A DNA stretch of 64,000 bases from Takakia lepidozioides (Eukaryota > Streptophyta > Takakiopsida > Takakiales > Takakiaceae). Each line of letters begins with the position of its first letter. Position 1 is the stretch's first letter. Of the stretch, positions 1 to 11,750 are shown piece after piece. The stretch covers positions 17,670,001-17,734,000 of the forward strand of contig CM060732.1 in the NCBI GenBank assembly GCA_030704615.1. The letters are read 5' to 3'. The position numbers and the translations under genes are program-made. Under the pieces are notes generated by a model. That model saw nothing but the letters and a program-made list of their open reading frames with translations. It made no database searches and was not told the DNA's origin.

Positions 1-3
1 TTT

Positions 4-1945
4 GTGAAAGCAATGAAGGATCGGAATACATGTGCATGCATCTACCACGTTGAGCTGAACGAACTTCGAATTGGTCTAAACAATATGAGGGTAACTTCTG
101 GTCTTCATGACAAAGAGGTATGTAAGTGCCAATGCTCTGGTTTATGCTTCCACCCTAATCAATCATCTTGTGGAGCACAGTTGAAGGTTTACAAGGGAAT
201 TACCGAATTGTGGGAATCTATTGTTTGCCAAAAAGGGGTTGAGGATGAGTGGCACAAACGTGAATGTCTATTTGGGCAGTGCAAGAAGTGTGGTCTGAAG
301 ATCTTTCCATTCTGCCCTGTTGAAAATGATGGATCAGGCACTGGGCTAGTTGAGTGGAGGAGGTTTGCTATGGAAACCACCATGTCCAAAGCTGGCAAAC
401 CTTTGAAGAAACTGACAATAGTTTACAAGAAAACTACGTCTGACGAGTTTGTGAACTACTTTAAGCCTAAGTTGCATAACTTTGTGAAGCACAACTTTGT
501 GGCACGGTGGGAGGACAAGCAATTCAAGACCTGCATCAACTAGACACAATAGTGTCTGTTGTGGATTTTGCTGAGAACTACAGCTTTGAGATTCAGAATG
601 AGGTTCAGAGTATGCATTGGCATACTTATCAGATTAGTATTCTTGTGCACATTACATTTCGTCATAACCCTGATGCTGATCCATATGACGAGGAATCGCG
701 TATTCTCACGGAGTAACTTCTATATTTCTGACGACCGAAAGGAGTTTGTGCAACATTGTTTCAAGTTGCATTGGAGTCACATGGGTCGTCATGGTTATGC
801 ACCCAAGTGGCATTGGATTTGGTCTGATGGTTGTGCCTCTCAATTTAAAAGCTCAAAGCCGTGGTACTTTGTAAGCAAGTACCCAAATATCACAGGGGGT
901 TGCAAAATCATTTGGAGCTTCTTTGGCAGTGGCCATGGCAAGGGCCCACACGATGGTGCCGGTGCTGTTATCAAGAGGTCGGTTGTCAACTTCATTTTGA
1001 ATATTATTCAGTTTGCACCGAAATATCATGGTGATGCTTCCAAAGACTAAGTACTGTCAACTTGCTTCATATGTTTCACGGTTTTTTCATTGTTGATATC
1101 TTGTCAGGTTTCTAAGAAGAGCACAACTGGATGCTCAAGGACCCAAACTTCACAATGCAGAGGAGGTAGTGGCATTTTTACGAGAGCATTTATCACAGCG
1201 GCCAGAATCTTCCTACTCTGGATTGAGAAGGCCATTGCGCAGGATGTTTTGGCATGTAAAGGCGGATGACGTTGATAGGAGTGGCACTACCTTCAATTGT
1301 GATCCCATCAAAGGATCCATGAAGCTACACTCCATATGTGCAACTAATAAGCACAACTTGTCGCATCTTTTGGTCAAGGACCTTGCTTGTTTTTGTGTTT
1401 TCTGCTTAGATGGTCGGTGGTCTGACTGTATCAATATGCGATGGACGGGACCGTGGATCCCAAAGCAACTACAACTGCATGACACCAAGGCGGTTTGAGA
1501 GGCTATGTATGATGAGTGGGATGGCAATTGGCACACAGGGTTTGATGGCTCTGAATTGGCTGCAACACTTGAAATTGCAGACAATTTTGTCGTGAATGTG
1601 GAGGCTGGCAACTCGGAAGGCGTTTCTTTTTGGATAGTTAACTGTACAAAGACACTCCATGAAGTCAAAAGGCCTTTCAAGGATAAGTGGGGGACATCTT
1701 TTGTTGAAGGGGACGAAGTAGTTGCTGGCCTATATTACCAGAAGTGGGGCACTAGTGAATCCTCTTATGTTTTATTGAAGGACTTTCGACTGGTCTATCT
1801 ACATTCACATTTGGTGCGTGCAGTGAAGTTCCTCATGCCCCCAAAAGATTACAGGGCTAGTGGAAACGATGTTGTATATGAGCTGACTGAAGACGTGCGG
1901 ACTGGTATCAACTCTGTCATAGCATCTTTGGAAGAGGATGATTAG
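4..1945 (+). pseudogene. Decayed transposon-type gene, RNase H-fold transposase-like
   Basis: A cysteine-rich N-terminal part (residues such as CKCQCSGLC and QCKKCG, about 4-330) is followed by a region with DFAENYSFEIQNEVQS, then SDGCASQFKS, then FFGSGHGKGPHDGAG. This order of conserved acidic and glycine blocks is what I know from a widespread eukaryotic transposon protein resembling a DDE/RNase H-fold transposase; that assignment is family memory, not proven here. The frame changes near 510-540 and again near 700-715. A likely GT-AG intron (about 1050-1106) leads into FLRRAQLDAQGPKLHNAEE. An in-frame TGA at 1496-1498 separates the next part from the C-terminal block ending at 1945. The true N-terminus may lie before the window. 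Two frame breaks and a stop make it a pseudogene. Confidence 0.6.
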
Positions 1946-2447
1946 GGATTGGCATAGGCTGGATGCCTTGCAACTGAAGTACTGAGGTTGGCAACAGAAG
2001 TGCTCATGACTGTACGAAACCGAATGCATTTGCTGAATTGTGCAGGGGCCACAATGTTGATATGTGTTGACTTAGTGTAGCATTCTTTCTGCAACCTTTG
2101 CAGGATCTAGTCTACACGATGGTTACTTCAACTAAGAGCCCAGTGGTCAGGGTAGGGTGGACAGATTGTGGCTGGTCCAGGTTCAAACTCGTGTTCAAGA
2201 TTATGCTATGTGGTCCAGAGGAGGGCAGATGGTGTTTGGAATATCTGGAAGCAGCATTGGGGAAACATAAATGGGATGTGTAAGTGGTCACACTGAAATT
2301 TTGTGCATAGGTGCCCATGTCCAGCATAAATAATCCTACAGTCTACTGGCCAGGTGGTTACCATAATATGAGAATTGACAACACTAGTGGTAACAATTTT
2401 TTATCATTTGCATGAGCATGACACTAGTGTAGTGTTTTTCTTATAAG
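1946..2447. other. No gene recognised
   Basis: This stretch between the transposon-type pseudogene and the RNA polymerase fragment has short open frames only. A frame at 2098-2283 ends LEYLEAALGKHKWDV, but I cannot match it to a family. Nothing else is seen. Confidence 0.4.
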
Positions 2448-3272
2448 GTGACCATACGGGTGCGACATGGCCGGAACCCTCAAATAGGAGATAAATTCAG
2501 CAGTTGGCATGGTCAGAAGGGAGTGTTGTCACAACTATGGCCTGATGTTGATATGTCTTTTTCTTCAGAAACCGGCATGCGTCCAGACATCATCATCAAT
2601 TGCGACACATGGTGTCTGACAAGTATCAGGTATCAACATTTTGAGGAGCAAGAGAGGAGAGACGGTAGGGGGGGTGTTGTTTGGAGGTTTTCCCTTTTTG
2701 TGCTTGCCATTTATTGGTCTGTTGAACCCAATTTTCTTCCCCAAGTGCCCTTTCATGGCTCTTTTTTATGGTCTGGTTTCAGAGGCTTCTCGCATTACAC
2801 CCTCTTAAGCTCCATAGTATGGGCACATGCTGGCCGGGCCTGTAAGAATATGTGATTAATATACTTCTATTCTTGAACAGGTAGGCCTGTGATCCAGTAA
2901 CAAGGCAGCCAGTAAAAGGCCAAGAATTTGGGGGAGGAATTCAGTTTGGGGAGATGGAGCGTGATGCCCTACTGGCCCATGGTGCAGCGTCCTTGCTGCA
3001 CGACCGACTGCATGCATGCTCAGGCTACCGCACAGCATATGTGTGCTCACTCTGTGGTAGCCTTTTGTCCCCCTTGCCTCTGTCCCACAGCAAAGGCAGT
3101 GTTGGGTTTGGTATAAGGCCTTCCTTTTGCAGGTGGTAAGGGCAACAAGGTTATCTGTCGTGTGTGCAACACAAGTAGAGGCATCTAGGGGGTGGCCATG
3201 CCCTTCGTTTTTAGATATCTAGCTGCTGAGCTGGCAGCCATGAATATCAAGTTGACTCTCTATATCAGATGA
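2448..3272 (+). pseudogene. NRPA2: C-terminal fragment of RNA polymerase I second-largest subunit
   Basis: Three exon-like blocks match the end of the Pol I beta-type subunit (RPA135/NRPA2). Block one (2448 to about 2600) has [26 protein letters not shown] and GMRPDIIIN. Block two (2881 to about 3085) has [28 protein letters not shown] and the first zinc pair CSLCGSLL. Block three (3133-3272) has the second zinc pair VICRVCNTS, then VAMPFVFRYLAAELAAMNIK. The acceptor-like TTCTTGAACAG and TTTTGCAG precede blocks two and three, so introns were kept and this is a DNA-level copy. Block two needs a one-base shift after RPVIQ, an in-frame TAG follows TSRGI, the invariant SSRHGQKG motif reads SSWHGQKG, and the stretch between DIIIN and block two is absent. 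It is a non-functional fragment of a housekeeping gene. Confidence 0.8.
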
Positions 3273-5006
3273 TCAAGTAGAAAGGTGGTCAAGGTAGTCA
3301 GTATTTTCATGTGCGGTGATGCTCATGGCTTCTTGCACTCTTCGTGCCATGGTCTCCTAGTGTGCTTGTACCATTTGGGCTGGTATTGAATGTCAAGAGG
3401 TTGCCTTTGATGACTCTGTTGTTTGCGATCTTTTGGAGACATCAATGCTGATTGATTTCGCTCCCATTGTAAGCACATTGCTTGCTGATATTGTAGGGGC
3501 AGTGATAAGGTGCCAGTACAACAAATCAGTAGGCACTTAACATGTTTGCTTCTCTTAACACATTAAACTATACTATTCCAAATGCACCTTAGTCATGTGA
3601 AGTCATTATTGGTCAAAAGTGGCTTTTCTTCTTCATTTTGAGAGACTGAGATCTGAATATGAAAGCCTTGGATGGTGTATAAGTATCTGTCAGTAAAGAG
3701 TGCCAGTAAATGGATCAGGAAATGGGCTTTGGTAACAAGAAATGGACCAGTAAATGGTGCCAGTATTAAATGGATCAGTAAAAGGACTTTGGAACCAAGA
3801 AATGGACCGGCATATGGACTTTGGTACCAGTAATTGGACATAGTAACTTGATACATGTGGTCTAAGTACTGTAGTGCAGGAAGATATCGTGCCTATTCAT
3901 TCTTGGCATTGTCTTTCAGCAACCATGAATCAGATGTGCATTCAAACGGAGTCACCCTTTATACTAATATCATTATTTGGCAAGATCCTTGGTGATCAAA
4001 GCTTGCTCATCACTGGACCCTCAAATCTGATGTGAATTCCATGTATGCAGCCCACACTTGAATCTGATATTCAGTATGCTCCCCTTCCCCCATTATCAAC
4101 CATCGTATTCTGAATTGATTAAAAAAGTAAAAATAAAAATAAACCCAGCAACGCTCACTAGCCTCATTTAATGTCTTACATCCAAACAATGTCATAATAG
4201 CATCAGTTTCTAAGCTTCCACATCTGTAGCACTTCTATCCTCCAACATTCATGCATGTTTTGGTATGTACTCAGAAACCAAAGTGGTCGAGAGAGAAATA
4301 AGGACAAAGAAAGAGAAATAAATATTCAACCAAGTCTTCATTGATGTTTCAGTGGCATATGGACAGAAGCTGGTCTGCCTTCTACATCAGCGGGGCAAGC
4401 TTACAAATGTCTCTGACTTCTCTGCATAGTGAAGGAGCTCTCCAGTTTGTGGATCAGCCACAAGTTCGCCAAACTCAGTAGCCACCTCCTTTGATACCTA
4501 TAACCCATCACATCCCAGTTAGATCTCCACTGGTTCCAGAACTCACTTGTTTCAGGTGATGCACTAGTCTCTACCACCACCTCTCTGCTGTACTGCATAA
4601 TCCAAGCTCTTAATAAGCCATCCCCACTACTCTGGAAAATACAATAGTACTAAGAGAGCCTTTCATTTTCACCCCACCTTAATCTACTATATCCTATCAG
4701 ATTTCCAAGTTCCATCCCTGACTAAATGACATGAATTCCAGCAGCTCGAAGCTGATGAAATCCCTGCAATCCGCAATAACTAAACATTAATCTAAATGAC
4801 AGTTAGCCACAGCACGCTCCAGACCAAAACTGCACGCCACAACCAACTAATGTGAGCAATCCACCCGTGACCAATCTTGACATTACTACTACGATACAAC
4901 ATCCAAAATGGAATAAGAAAACCAGCACAAAGCCCCACCATTAATCAGACCAGCAAATTTCAGGGCCCTGTGGCAAATGACGTACTTGCAGATTGTCCAA
5001 CAAGGG
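3273..5006. other. Non-coding, repeat-bearing stretch
   Basis: No coding region is supported. The region is AT-rich, with short open frames lacking recognisable motifs. It contains the short imperfect repeats listed at 3690-3845. Its right end lies just past the stop of the minus-strand gene beginning at 8042, so part of it is likely 3' untranslated or flanking sequence of that gene. Confidence 0.4.
3690..3845. repeat. Short imperfect tandem repeats
   Basis: Phrases close to AAATGGACCAGTAAATGG and GGACTTTGGTACCAG recur about five times in 150 bases with variable spacing. It looks like a degenerate minisatellite. Confidence 0.5.
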
Positions 5007-8000
5007 TCACAACTTCAACTTCCCCTTCGACCCACGAGTATGAGTACGAGCAGCACGGGTCGTCTTCGCAATTGAGATCCTTTCTGCAACAGGCTTCTTC
5101 TTGCTTGTTCTCCTTGATGGGGAACCCCCCTTTGAAGCCTTATGCTTAGACTCCCCCTTAGATGACAGCTGACCCTTATTTGCATCGTGCTCTTTTGAAC
5201 TGGATTTCTTCTTTTTGGGTGGTCCCTCTAGAAAGTCCCCACTCTGCACCTCATGATCTAAACGCTTTACCGATTTTTTCTTCTTCACAAGTAACAATAC
5301 TTCTTCTAGGTCCCCAGTGTCTTCGACATCATCCTCAGCTTCACTTTCAGTGGAGTCCTTCTCCTCATGGGGCTGGTCACTTTCCTCAGCACTACTATCT
5401 TCAGACTTAGAAATTGACACTTGTGTCACATTGACAGGTTTGCTACAGTGGTCTTGATCTTTCCCACCTGCAATATTATCATCTCTCAACATATAACTGT
5501 CACCTGCCCTCTTCTGTCTCTCTCTATTTGGGCTTGTAAACTCACCTTCAGGTGCCTCACGGTTGGGTGGGGATTTAAATTGTTTGCTACCCACACTAGG
5601 AGTAACGCCAGGGTTATAATTCTGTAAGCTTGGCGGTATGCGGGTGATAGCCGTTTTCACAACACTAGGATGTGTTCCTGAGAAAGAAATGGAGGCTCGT
5701 TTAGGGTGCTGCTCCACATAAAACCCTGTACCCAACCTCGAATTATGGACTTATTCGCAATTAGCAAGACATAGACAAGTACATGGACTATACAATGGAG
5801 TATAAATGGACTTACATGTAGTTGCCTGATGGGAATTGGACTAAAAGGACTAGTATGAAAACTGATGGACTGTTCGTATGGATTCAAAGTACTCATATGG
5901 ACAAAATGTGAGACTAACACACTCAGTTGTAATATGAAAGTATTGTCATAGTACTCACATGGACATTCTATGGAGTTAAATGACAAAATTCGAGACTAAC
6001 ACACTTGGTTGTAATATGAAAGTACTGTCATAGTACTGACATGGACATTCTATGGAGTTAAATAGAGAACCTATGAAGGCAAAGGACTCTAACACATGTT
6101 TCAAAGACCTCTATGGACTGTTGCTAGACTGCCTGTATTTCATGTACTCATATGGACAATAGATGGCAAGCAAGTTCTAAGTTTACACTAACATCAGTCC
6201 TAAATGTAGCAACACTAATAGTTGATGTAAGATAAGTACTAAGGCTCTCTTTACCTAGAGTTTTGCATAATCTGTAGTCTATTTCAAGTGGATACTAGGG
6301 ACTCAAGGGAGTAAAAAGAAGCACAATGGCAGTTCTGGACCCTAGACTAGAGGACTCACCAAAGTATAGTTTCAAGAATAGTTTTGGGACTCACCTGGAG
6401 TGGTGCGATCTTCAGGTGTGCGCTGTTGATGCTGATCTCCTTCATTACTTCCAGTACCCGGCTTCTGGAAGCCAGCACAGACCCACCAACCTTCCTGCAT
6501 TTCCTCTTCATAGAGTCGCTCGATACATTTAGTTGAACGACTAAAGTGGACATTTCCACACCAAGGGTGGTAAACATGTTTACATGAAGCTATCATCCCT
6601 GCCCACACTGGTTCAAATCCCAGCCCACAAAAGGGACAATGTTCAACCCACAAGCTGCTTGGTAAACTTGCTGTGTTTCCCATGATTGATGTAGATGGAA
6701 GAGGTAAACATAAAGAATATTTGGCCAGGCCCCTCTGCACCTTTCTTGTAAGTGTACTGCGGCTTCATGGTGGCGTTTAGCCAACGTGACTTTATCTTCT
6801 AGAGCATACAATCTGCCGCCTATGACTTCCGAGTCACAATTGACACGCTCATTCTCTTCCTTACCTTCACTAGCAAGTGCTTGGAAAGCGTCGACTACGC
6901 TCCTCTGTGAGTCTATCTTTTTCTGCAACACATCTCTCGATACAGATGCCTCCTCACATTTCAGACTCTCTAACTCAGCAAGCAAGGATGTCAGGCAATT
7001 TTGGGCTCCTGTCAAATGGTTATTTCGATCCTCCATTTGGCTCTGTGCTCGCATGCATGCCATCGCAGTGTCTTCCTTAAGTTGCTTGGCCAACAGTATC
7101 TTCTCATGGGCCTCCTCTAGCATCTTCTGTGCAAAAGCGACATATTGTTGAAGCTCTTCTGGGACAACACCTGCACAAAGAAAGCGTACACATGCAATAT
7201 TAGACCATCTTCCGTCACACATTAAACCCTAAACACCTTCATTGACGTGAAAGAACGAGAAGCGAGTTTTTCCCAAAATGTAGGTCCAGACACTAAATCG
7301 TAGTACATGCATTGCTTTTAGTTTTCCCATTGTTGTCATGTCCTTGCTCTTCCACTTTGAAGTCCACCTCTTCACCTACACTTAGCATTGACAGGGCCTC
7401 AGACATTGCCTTACGTCGTCGCTGCTCAGCATTCGTCCACTCTCCATAGAGAGCCCAGTTCATCTTCTTTCCTTGGTGCTCACATGTAATTCCTCTAGCC
7501 ATACCCAGTGAAATCAGTCGTGAACCTACACTTAGCATTGACAGGGCCTCAGACATTGCCTTACGTCGTCGCTGCTCAGGATTCGTCCACTCTCCATAGA
7601 GAGCCCAGTTCATCTTCTTTCCTTGGTGCTCACATGTAATTCCTCTAGCCATACCCAGTGAAATCAGTCGTGAAGATGGAACATATGCCTTCTGGTGTAG
7701 TATCATCCATAGGTTTTCTACTCTCGCTATCAACCCTTGGTCATTATTGTGAATGTAACTATGTCCGTTTTTGTTGATGACTGGCCCAAACAGTTTTTCG
7801 ACGTCTTCTGAGCTAACATCTCTGGGCACCCTGACACGTTTAGGACTCAACCCTTCAGCGCACAACCCATACTTCTCTGCGAAAGTTTTCCTAGTTAGAG
7901 AGCCGCCATCGCCCAACTCAGGAACCGTTCCATAAAGAAGCATTGAGAAACCAGGCCGCAAGCCCTTTCCGTGATATTCCCCCTCTTGCTTCACTTTGCG

Positions 8001-8042
8001 TAAAATGTCAGATCTCACAGTGGGGTCAACATTAGTATCCAT
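5007..8042 (-). CDS. Multi-exon coiled-coil and zinc-finger protein, probably transposon-derived
   Basis: Read on the minus strand. Exon 1 starts at the ATG at 8042 (MDTNVDPTVRSD) and runs to about 7300. A strong acceptor TTTGTGCAG precedes exon 2 (VVPEELQQYVAFAQK...), a long coiled coil of heptad-rich Glu/Lys/Leu sequence ending near 6760. Exon 3 (about 6650 to 6394) holds a treble-clef or RING-like zinc finger, with CPFCG, then CKHVYHPWC, then STKC; its donor CCAG|GTGAGTCC is good. The last exon begins after TTTCTTTCTCAG near 5683 and ends at 5007. It is acidic, then lysine-rich with several KKKK runs, like a nuclear tail. I recall similar proteins as multicopy families in seed-free plants, but assign no function. 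It is largely open, so possibly expressed. Exon 1 contains an in-frame 50-residue duplication. Confidence 0.55.
5901..6062. repeat. Tandem duplication, two copies of about 82 bp
   Basis: The block starting ACAAAATGTGAGACTAAC at 5901 is repeated from 5983 with a few substitutions, up to TGGAGTTAAAT. It lies in the presumed last intron of the minus-strand coiled-coil gene. Confidence 0.75.
7375..7674. repeat. 150-bp in-frame tandem duplication inside an exon
   Basis: Bases 7375-7524 and 7525-7674 are nearly identical; one noted change makes Ala versus Pro in the EWTN(A/P)EQRRR motif. The unit is exactly 50 codons, so the frame of the minus-strand gene is kept and the 50-residue block from SRLISLGMARG to EALSMLSVG appears twice. 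Near identity points to a recent event or an assembly artefact. Confidence 0.9.
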
Positions 8043-8449
8043 TGTGTATTCTAAGAGGTCATACGTTCTTCTAACTATTCACGCTCGCCAAATCACTCAG
8101 GCACGTCCGAGGTGTTAGAGCTGTACTTCAAATCGACAGTGACACTCACAGATACAACAGGACCCAAGTGAGAGACGGATACGCGCGATAGCATGTATTC
8201 CCACTCCATAGAAACATGGAGACCGGTGATCGTCGGTAATCGCACCGGCACGTCGACTATCGCGATTTGAAAATCCCGCCTTTAATGATGCGTCATAGTC
8301 AGCAATAGACGGTCAAGATCATAAAGTACTTGAATGAATCCAATGGTTGAAAATTTGCGTTGCCAACCTTATGTACTCTTATGTAGGCCACAACTCCAAC
8401 TTTTTGGTCCACACTCTTCGTTGCAACTACCCATATTGCATATTGATGC
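8043..8449. other. Upstream flank of the coiled-coil gene, no gene seen
   Basis: This lies 5' of the minus-strand gene starting at 8042 and is the likely place for its promoter. I see no clear TATA box and no coding region. Confidence 0.3.
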
Positions 8450-8880
8450 CAAAATGCCGAAATGAGACATGGTCTCCTGGACTGCAATAATTGCAAGATG
8501 TACTGAGCAAGGGCATGGTGAAGAGGCATTTGAACTCTTTGGGCAAATGCCACAAGAAGGTGTAGAGCCCGACGAGGTCACTCTCATTTGCATCCTCAAA
8601 AGGTGTGCCAGCCCAACAGCTCTAGGGCAAGGCAAGGGGCTTCATGCCCACATTGTCATAGCTGAATTTGAATCAGATGTCTATGTAGGAACTAGCCTTG
8701 TCCATATGTATGCCAAGTGTGGGAGTTTGGTGGATGTGCGAAAGATGTTTGAAAAATATCTAGGCGAGATGTGATTTCATGGAATGCTCACGGAAGAGGC
8801 ATTTCAGCTCTTTCGGCAAATGCAACTAGAAGGCATCACGCCTGACAAGGTCACCTTTGCTAGTATCCTCAACAGATGTG
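8450..8880 (+). pseudogene. PPR protein fragment (PLS class)
   Basis: The frame at 8469-8774 encodes about three PPR motifs: VSWTAIIARCTEQGHGEEAF, VEPDEVTLICILKRC and the diagnostic LVHMYAKCGSL. The frame is lost at GEM (stop 8772-8774), yet the next PPR continues in other frames with the equivalents of ISWNAH, EAFQLFRQMQLEGI and PDKVTFASILNRCG up to about 8880. No start, organelle-targeting peptide or C-terminal E/DYW domain is present. It is a truncated, frame-broken piece of an RNA-editing type PPR gene and is on the opposite strand to the PPR cluster at 30-41 kb. Confidence 0.8.
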
Positions 8881-8884
8881 GCAG

Positions 8885-9438
8885 GATTTCCGACTAGTCC
8901 ATCCTCCCAACATTCCTGATCCGAACTTTCCTGTGGGACCACTTCCAGTGGAACAACATATTCATCAAGGTGTGGTCCTTCTTGTGGGTAAGTATCCCAC
9001 TACACGCTATGGGGTGTGGATTCGGTGTCGAGATCCGACTCCTCGACACTTGAGTCGCCAAGAGTCAGCAGAGAGTCTTATTGCTGAGGTTCGTGGATTC
9101 AGAAACGTGCCTCAGCCAGGTTATGGGAGAATTTACCAGCTACAAACAGAGGGATATACCGGGGCAGGATTGGTTTACAATGTATACATTGGTTTTCCAT
9201 CTTGTGATTGTCCCGACTTTGATGAGCTATCTGTCAAGAAGAAAAAACAAAGAAGAAGTAAAGAGAGAAGTATGACGCCTCCCAGAAAAAACAAACATAT
9301 CTACCTTGTAAGCATATGTACTTCATGTACAACGCACATCTAGGATGCGCCGGGGCTTATGAGATCCACCAACCTTCCCTTAGCCAGTTAGAGGTTAGGG
9401 CTATGCTAAAGAAGGACCAACTTCTTAGTGACACATGA
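8885..9438 (+). pseudogene. SWIM-type zinc-finger fragment of a transposase-like protein
   Basis: The frame encodes AGLVYNVYIGFPSCDCPDF, the CxC half of a SWIM finger. The CxH half, CKHMYFMYNAHLGC, follows in a shifted frame near 9310, and the frame then runs to a TGA at 9436-9438 through HQPSLSQLEVRAML. SWIM fingers of this kind sit at the C-terminus of MULE-like transposases and FAR1-like proteins. The shift between the two halves and the lack of any upstream catalytic domain show it is a remnant. Confidence 0.6.
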
Positions 9439-10249
9439 AATGCACAAAAAAAGAACCTCTAACTTGTGCCGTTCATTTTCATGCATGTGACATGTAATTA
9501 TCTTGTTACTACTTTATCCCAAACATGACACATATGCATTTATTAGTACGGAAGTTCCTATTTTGGTTAAAATGGAACTTGTTTTCCTGTCATACAAGTT
9601 TTCAAATTAATTTTTTCTCAAACATGACACATATGCATTTGTTAGTACAAAAGTCTATATTTTGGTTAATATGAAACTGTTTTCCTTGAATACAAGTTTG
9701 CAAACTATTACTTTGGAAAGGGATCTTGTATTCTCTTCAGTTTAAGGTGGTGCATTAGTTGGAGTTAAGGGTCACATGCATCTTTGACCATTGACTACTG
9801 ATTTTGTTAGCTAAGAAAAACATTTTTTTCTATATACATATGATGTAACATTTGCATGTGCAATAAATACGTCGTATTCTATGTTATATAACTCCACTGC
9901 ATACAATCTACAATGTGTGCATACAAATTTATCACATGCATATATAATAAGGGATTTTGTGCATGCATGCACGCAACATGTGCATATGGAATATCAACCC
10001 CCGATCGACCAGGACGGGAGTGCTAGAGATCATCGTTGGAGCCTACCTATGTTTTTGGAATATTCCACTCAAGTCCCAAGCCCTGCGGGCCGCGTCCCTA
10101 TTGTGCATAACCTACACTCATTTAGCTCCACAACACCATGAAAGTAAATATTTATAATGTGATTATTGGGTATTCTCTATATTAAGTAACAATGTCGAAA
10201 GTCTAAACCAAAAGTTAGGTTAGGACTTAAAATTGCTAAGAACCTAGAC
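9439..10249. other. AT-rich non-coding stretch
   Basis: No coding region is supported. A phrase similar to CAAACATGACACATATGCAT with following TTTTGGTTAA occurs twice (about 9521 and 9621), so a roughly 100-bp duplication is likely. Otherwise nothing is recognised. Confidence 0.4.
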
Positions 10250-10315
10250 ACGCATTCCTCCTGCCCTCAGTCCCCTAAACCCTATGACTAAACCCCTAAA
10301 CCCTAAACCCAAGCT
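10250..10315. repeat. Short interstitial telomere-like repeat
   Basis: CCCTAAACCCTA and related units (CCCCTAAACCC, CCTAAACCCAA) occur three to four times, matching the plant-type CCCTAAA telomere unit. The tract is too short to mark a chromosome end. Confidence 0.6.
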
Positions 10316-10904
10316 GTAGGTACGTGGACCCATGTAAGCCATTTAGGGTTATGATTAGGTCCCCATTATTATTTTCGTGACAATGAGATTGATATTGCCA
10401 ACATACCTGCACAATGTCACTTTGCCCCAAACACAATTTTGGCTTAGGGCAGTAGAGTCTGAATTCTTCTTGACTAGGTTAGTATGTAACATAGTTTTTT
10501 GTTATCCTATCTATATTGTTGAAGCTTGCTTCATGAATCCCTCATTCAACTGCCACATATTAGAGTAGATTCAGTAAAAAGAATATGCAAATCAAATAAA
10601 TCACCAAAAAGTTACACGTCATATCCACATATTTCATTCTATGAAATGTGATTTTGAATTGTTTTCTGAAAATACAATTATCAAAATTATTGGGTGAGTT
10701 TGATCACCCAAGAATCACCTATAATTTCCATGAAATTATGAAAAACTGAAATATTTTATATACATCAATATATGAAGCAAGGTAGTTTGTTTGTTTTGTT
10801 TTGTAGCGGCGAGATGTCCCAAACCGCGGGGCCCAGCCATGGTGCTTGGTACTGCTGGAAAGCCCTCGATGAGTAGGGGTGCACCGACTTGGTTTCACAA
10901 AATT
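10316..10904. other. Non-coding, no gene seen
   Basis: AT-rich sequence with no supported coding region or RNA gene. Confidence 0.3.
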
Positions 10905-11750
10905 TGGACCTACGGGCCGAGACTTGCACTTGGGGTTAGATGACACTGGACACTTGGGCCGAGAGTTATGGAATTATGAACAATTTTGGTCGCTAGAAAT
11001 TCAACCAAATTACAAAATCGTGTGTTGGAAGGACACTGGAGGTCACACTTGGGCCTTGATATGAGAGATGTACTTGGATACATAGGAGATTGCACACTGG
11101 GCACATAGGAGATTGGCAGACTTGGGCACTTAGATGGGCCTCGACATAGGAGACGTACATGGGAGACACACTTGGATACATAGGAGATTGCACTTGGGCT
11201 TAGATGATACTGGACACTTGGGCCTTTACATGGGATATGCATTTGGATACATAGAAGATTGCGCTTGGGCTTAGATGGGCCTCGACATAGGAGACGCACT
11301 TGGATACATAGGAAATTGCACTTGGTCTTAGATTTCAATTCTTCACACATGGGCCAATGGCATAGGCTACACTAGAGGTCGCACTTGGGCCTCGACATAG
11401 GAGACGCACTGGGATACATAGGTAATTGCACTTGATCTTAGATTTCAACTCTTCACACATGGGGGCTATTCCCAACTCTGCCGGGAAAATGAAGCAACAC
11501 TCCTTGTTCTGCCACCATTTGGGATTGACTTTTGACAATATACATGTCAAGGGAGAGAACCTCTTGAGAGTCAGAGATAGGAGCCAGAGAGTCTTTCCAA
11601 ACCACTCTGGACACTTGGGCCAACGACACAGGCTACCCTAGAGGTCACACTTGGGCCTCGACATAGGAGAGGCACTTGGATACATAGGAGATTGCACTTG
11701 GGCTTAGATGACACTGGACACTTCGCCAACGGCACAGGCTACCCTAGTAT
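10905..11750. repeat. Complex minisatellite
   Basis: Phrases such as CACTTGGATACATAGGAGAT, TGCACTTGGGCTTAGATG, GGGCCTCGACATAGGAGACG and ACACTGGACACTTGGGC recur in shuffled order about six to eight times across 850 bp. Open frames on either strand here are by-products of the repetition. A nested piece, TTCAACTCTTCACACATGGG, also occurs twice. Confidence 0.8.

Noticed and set aside
2098-2283. An upstream exon of the RNA polymerase fragment
   Set aside because: Its translation does not resemble the expected part of the subunit and has no matching splice borders.
10910-11550. Minus-strand frames rich in CIQVRLLCRGPS
   Set aside because: They are translations of the minisatellite phrases, with no family resemblance.
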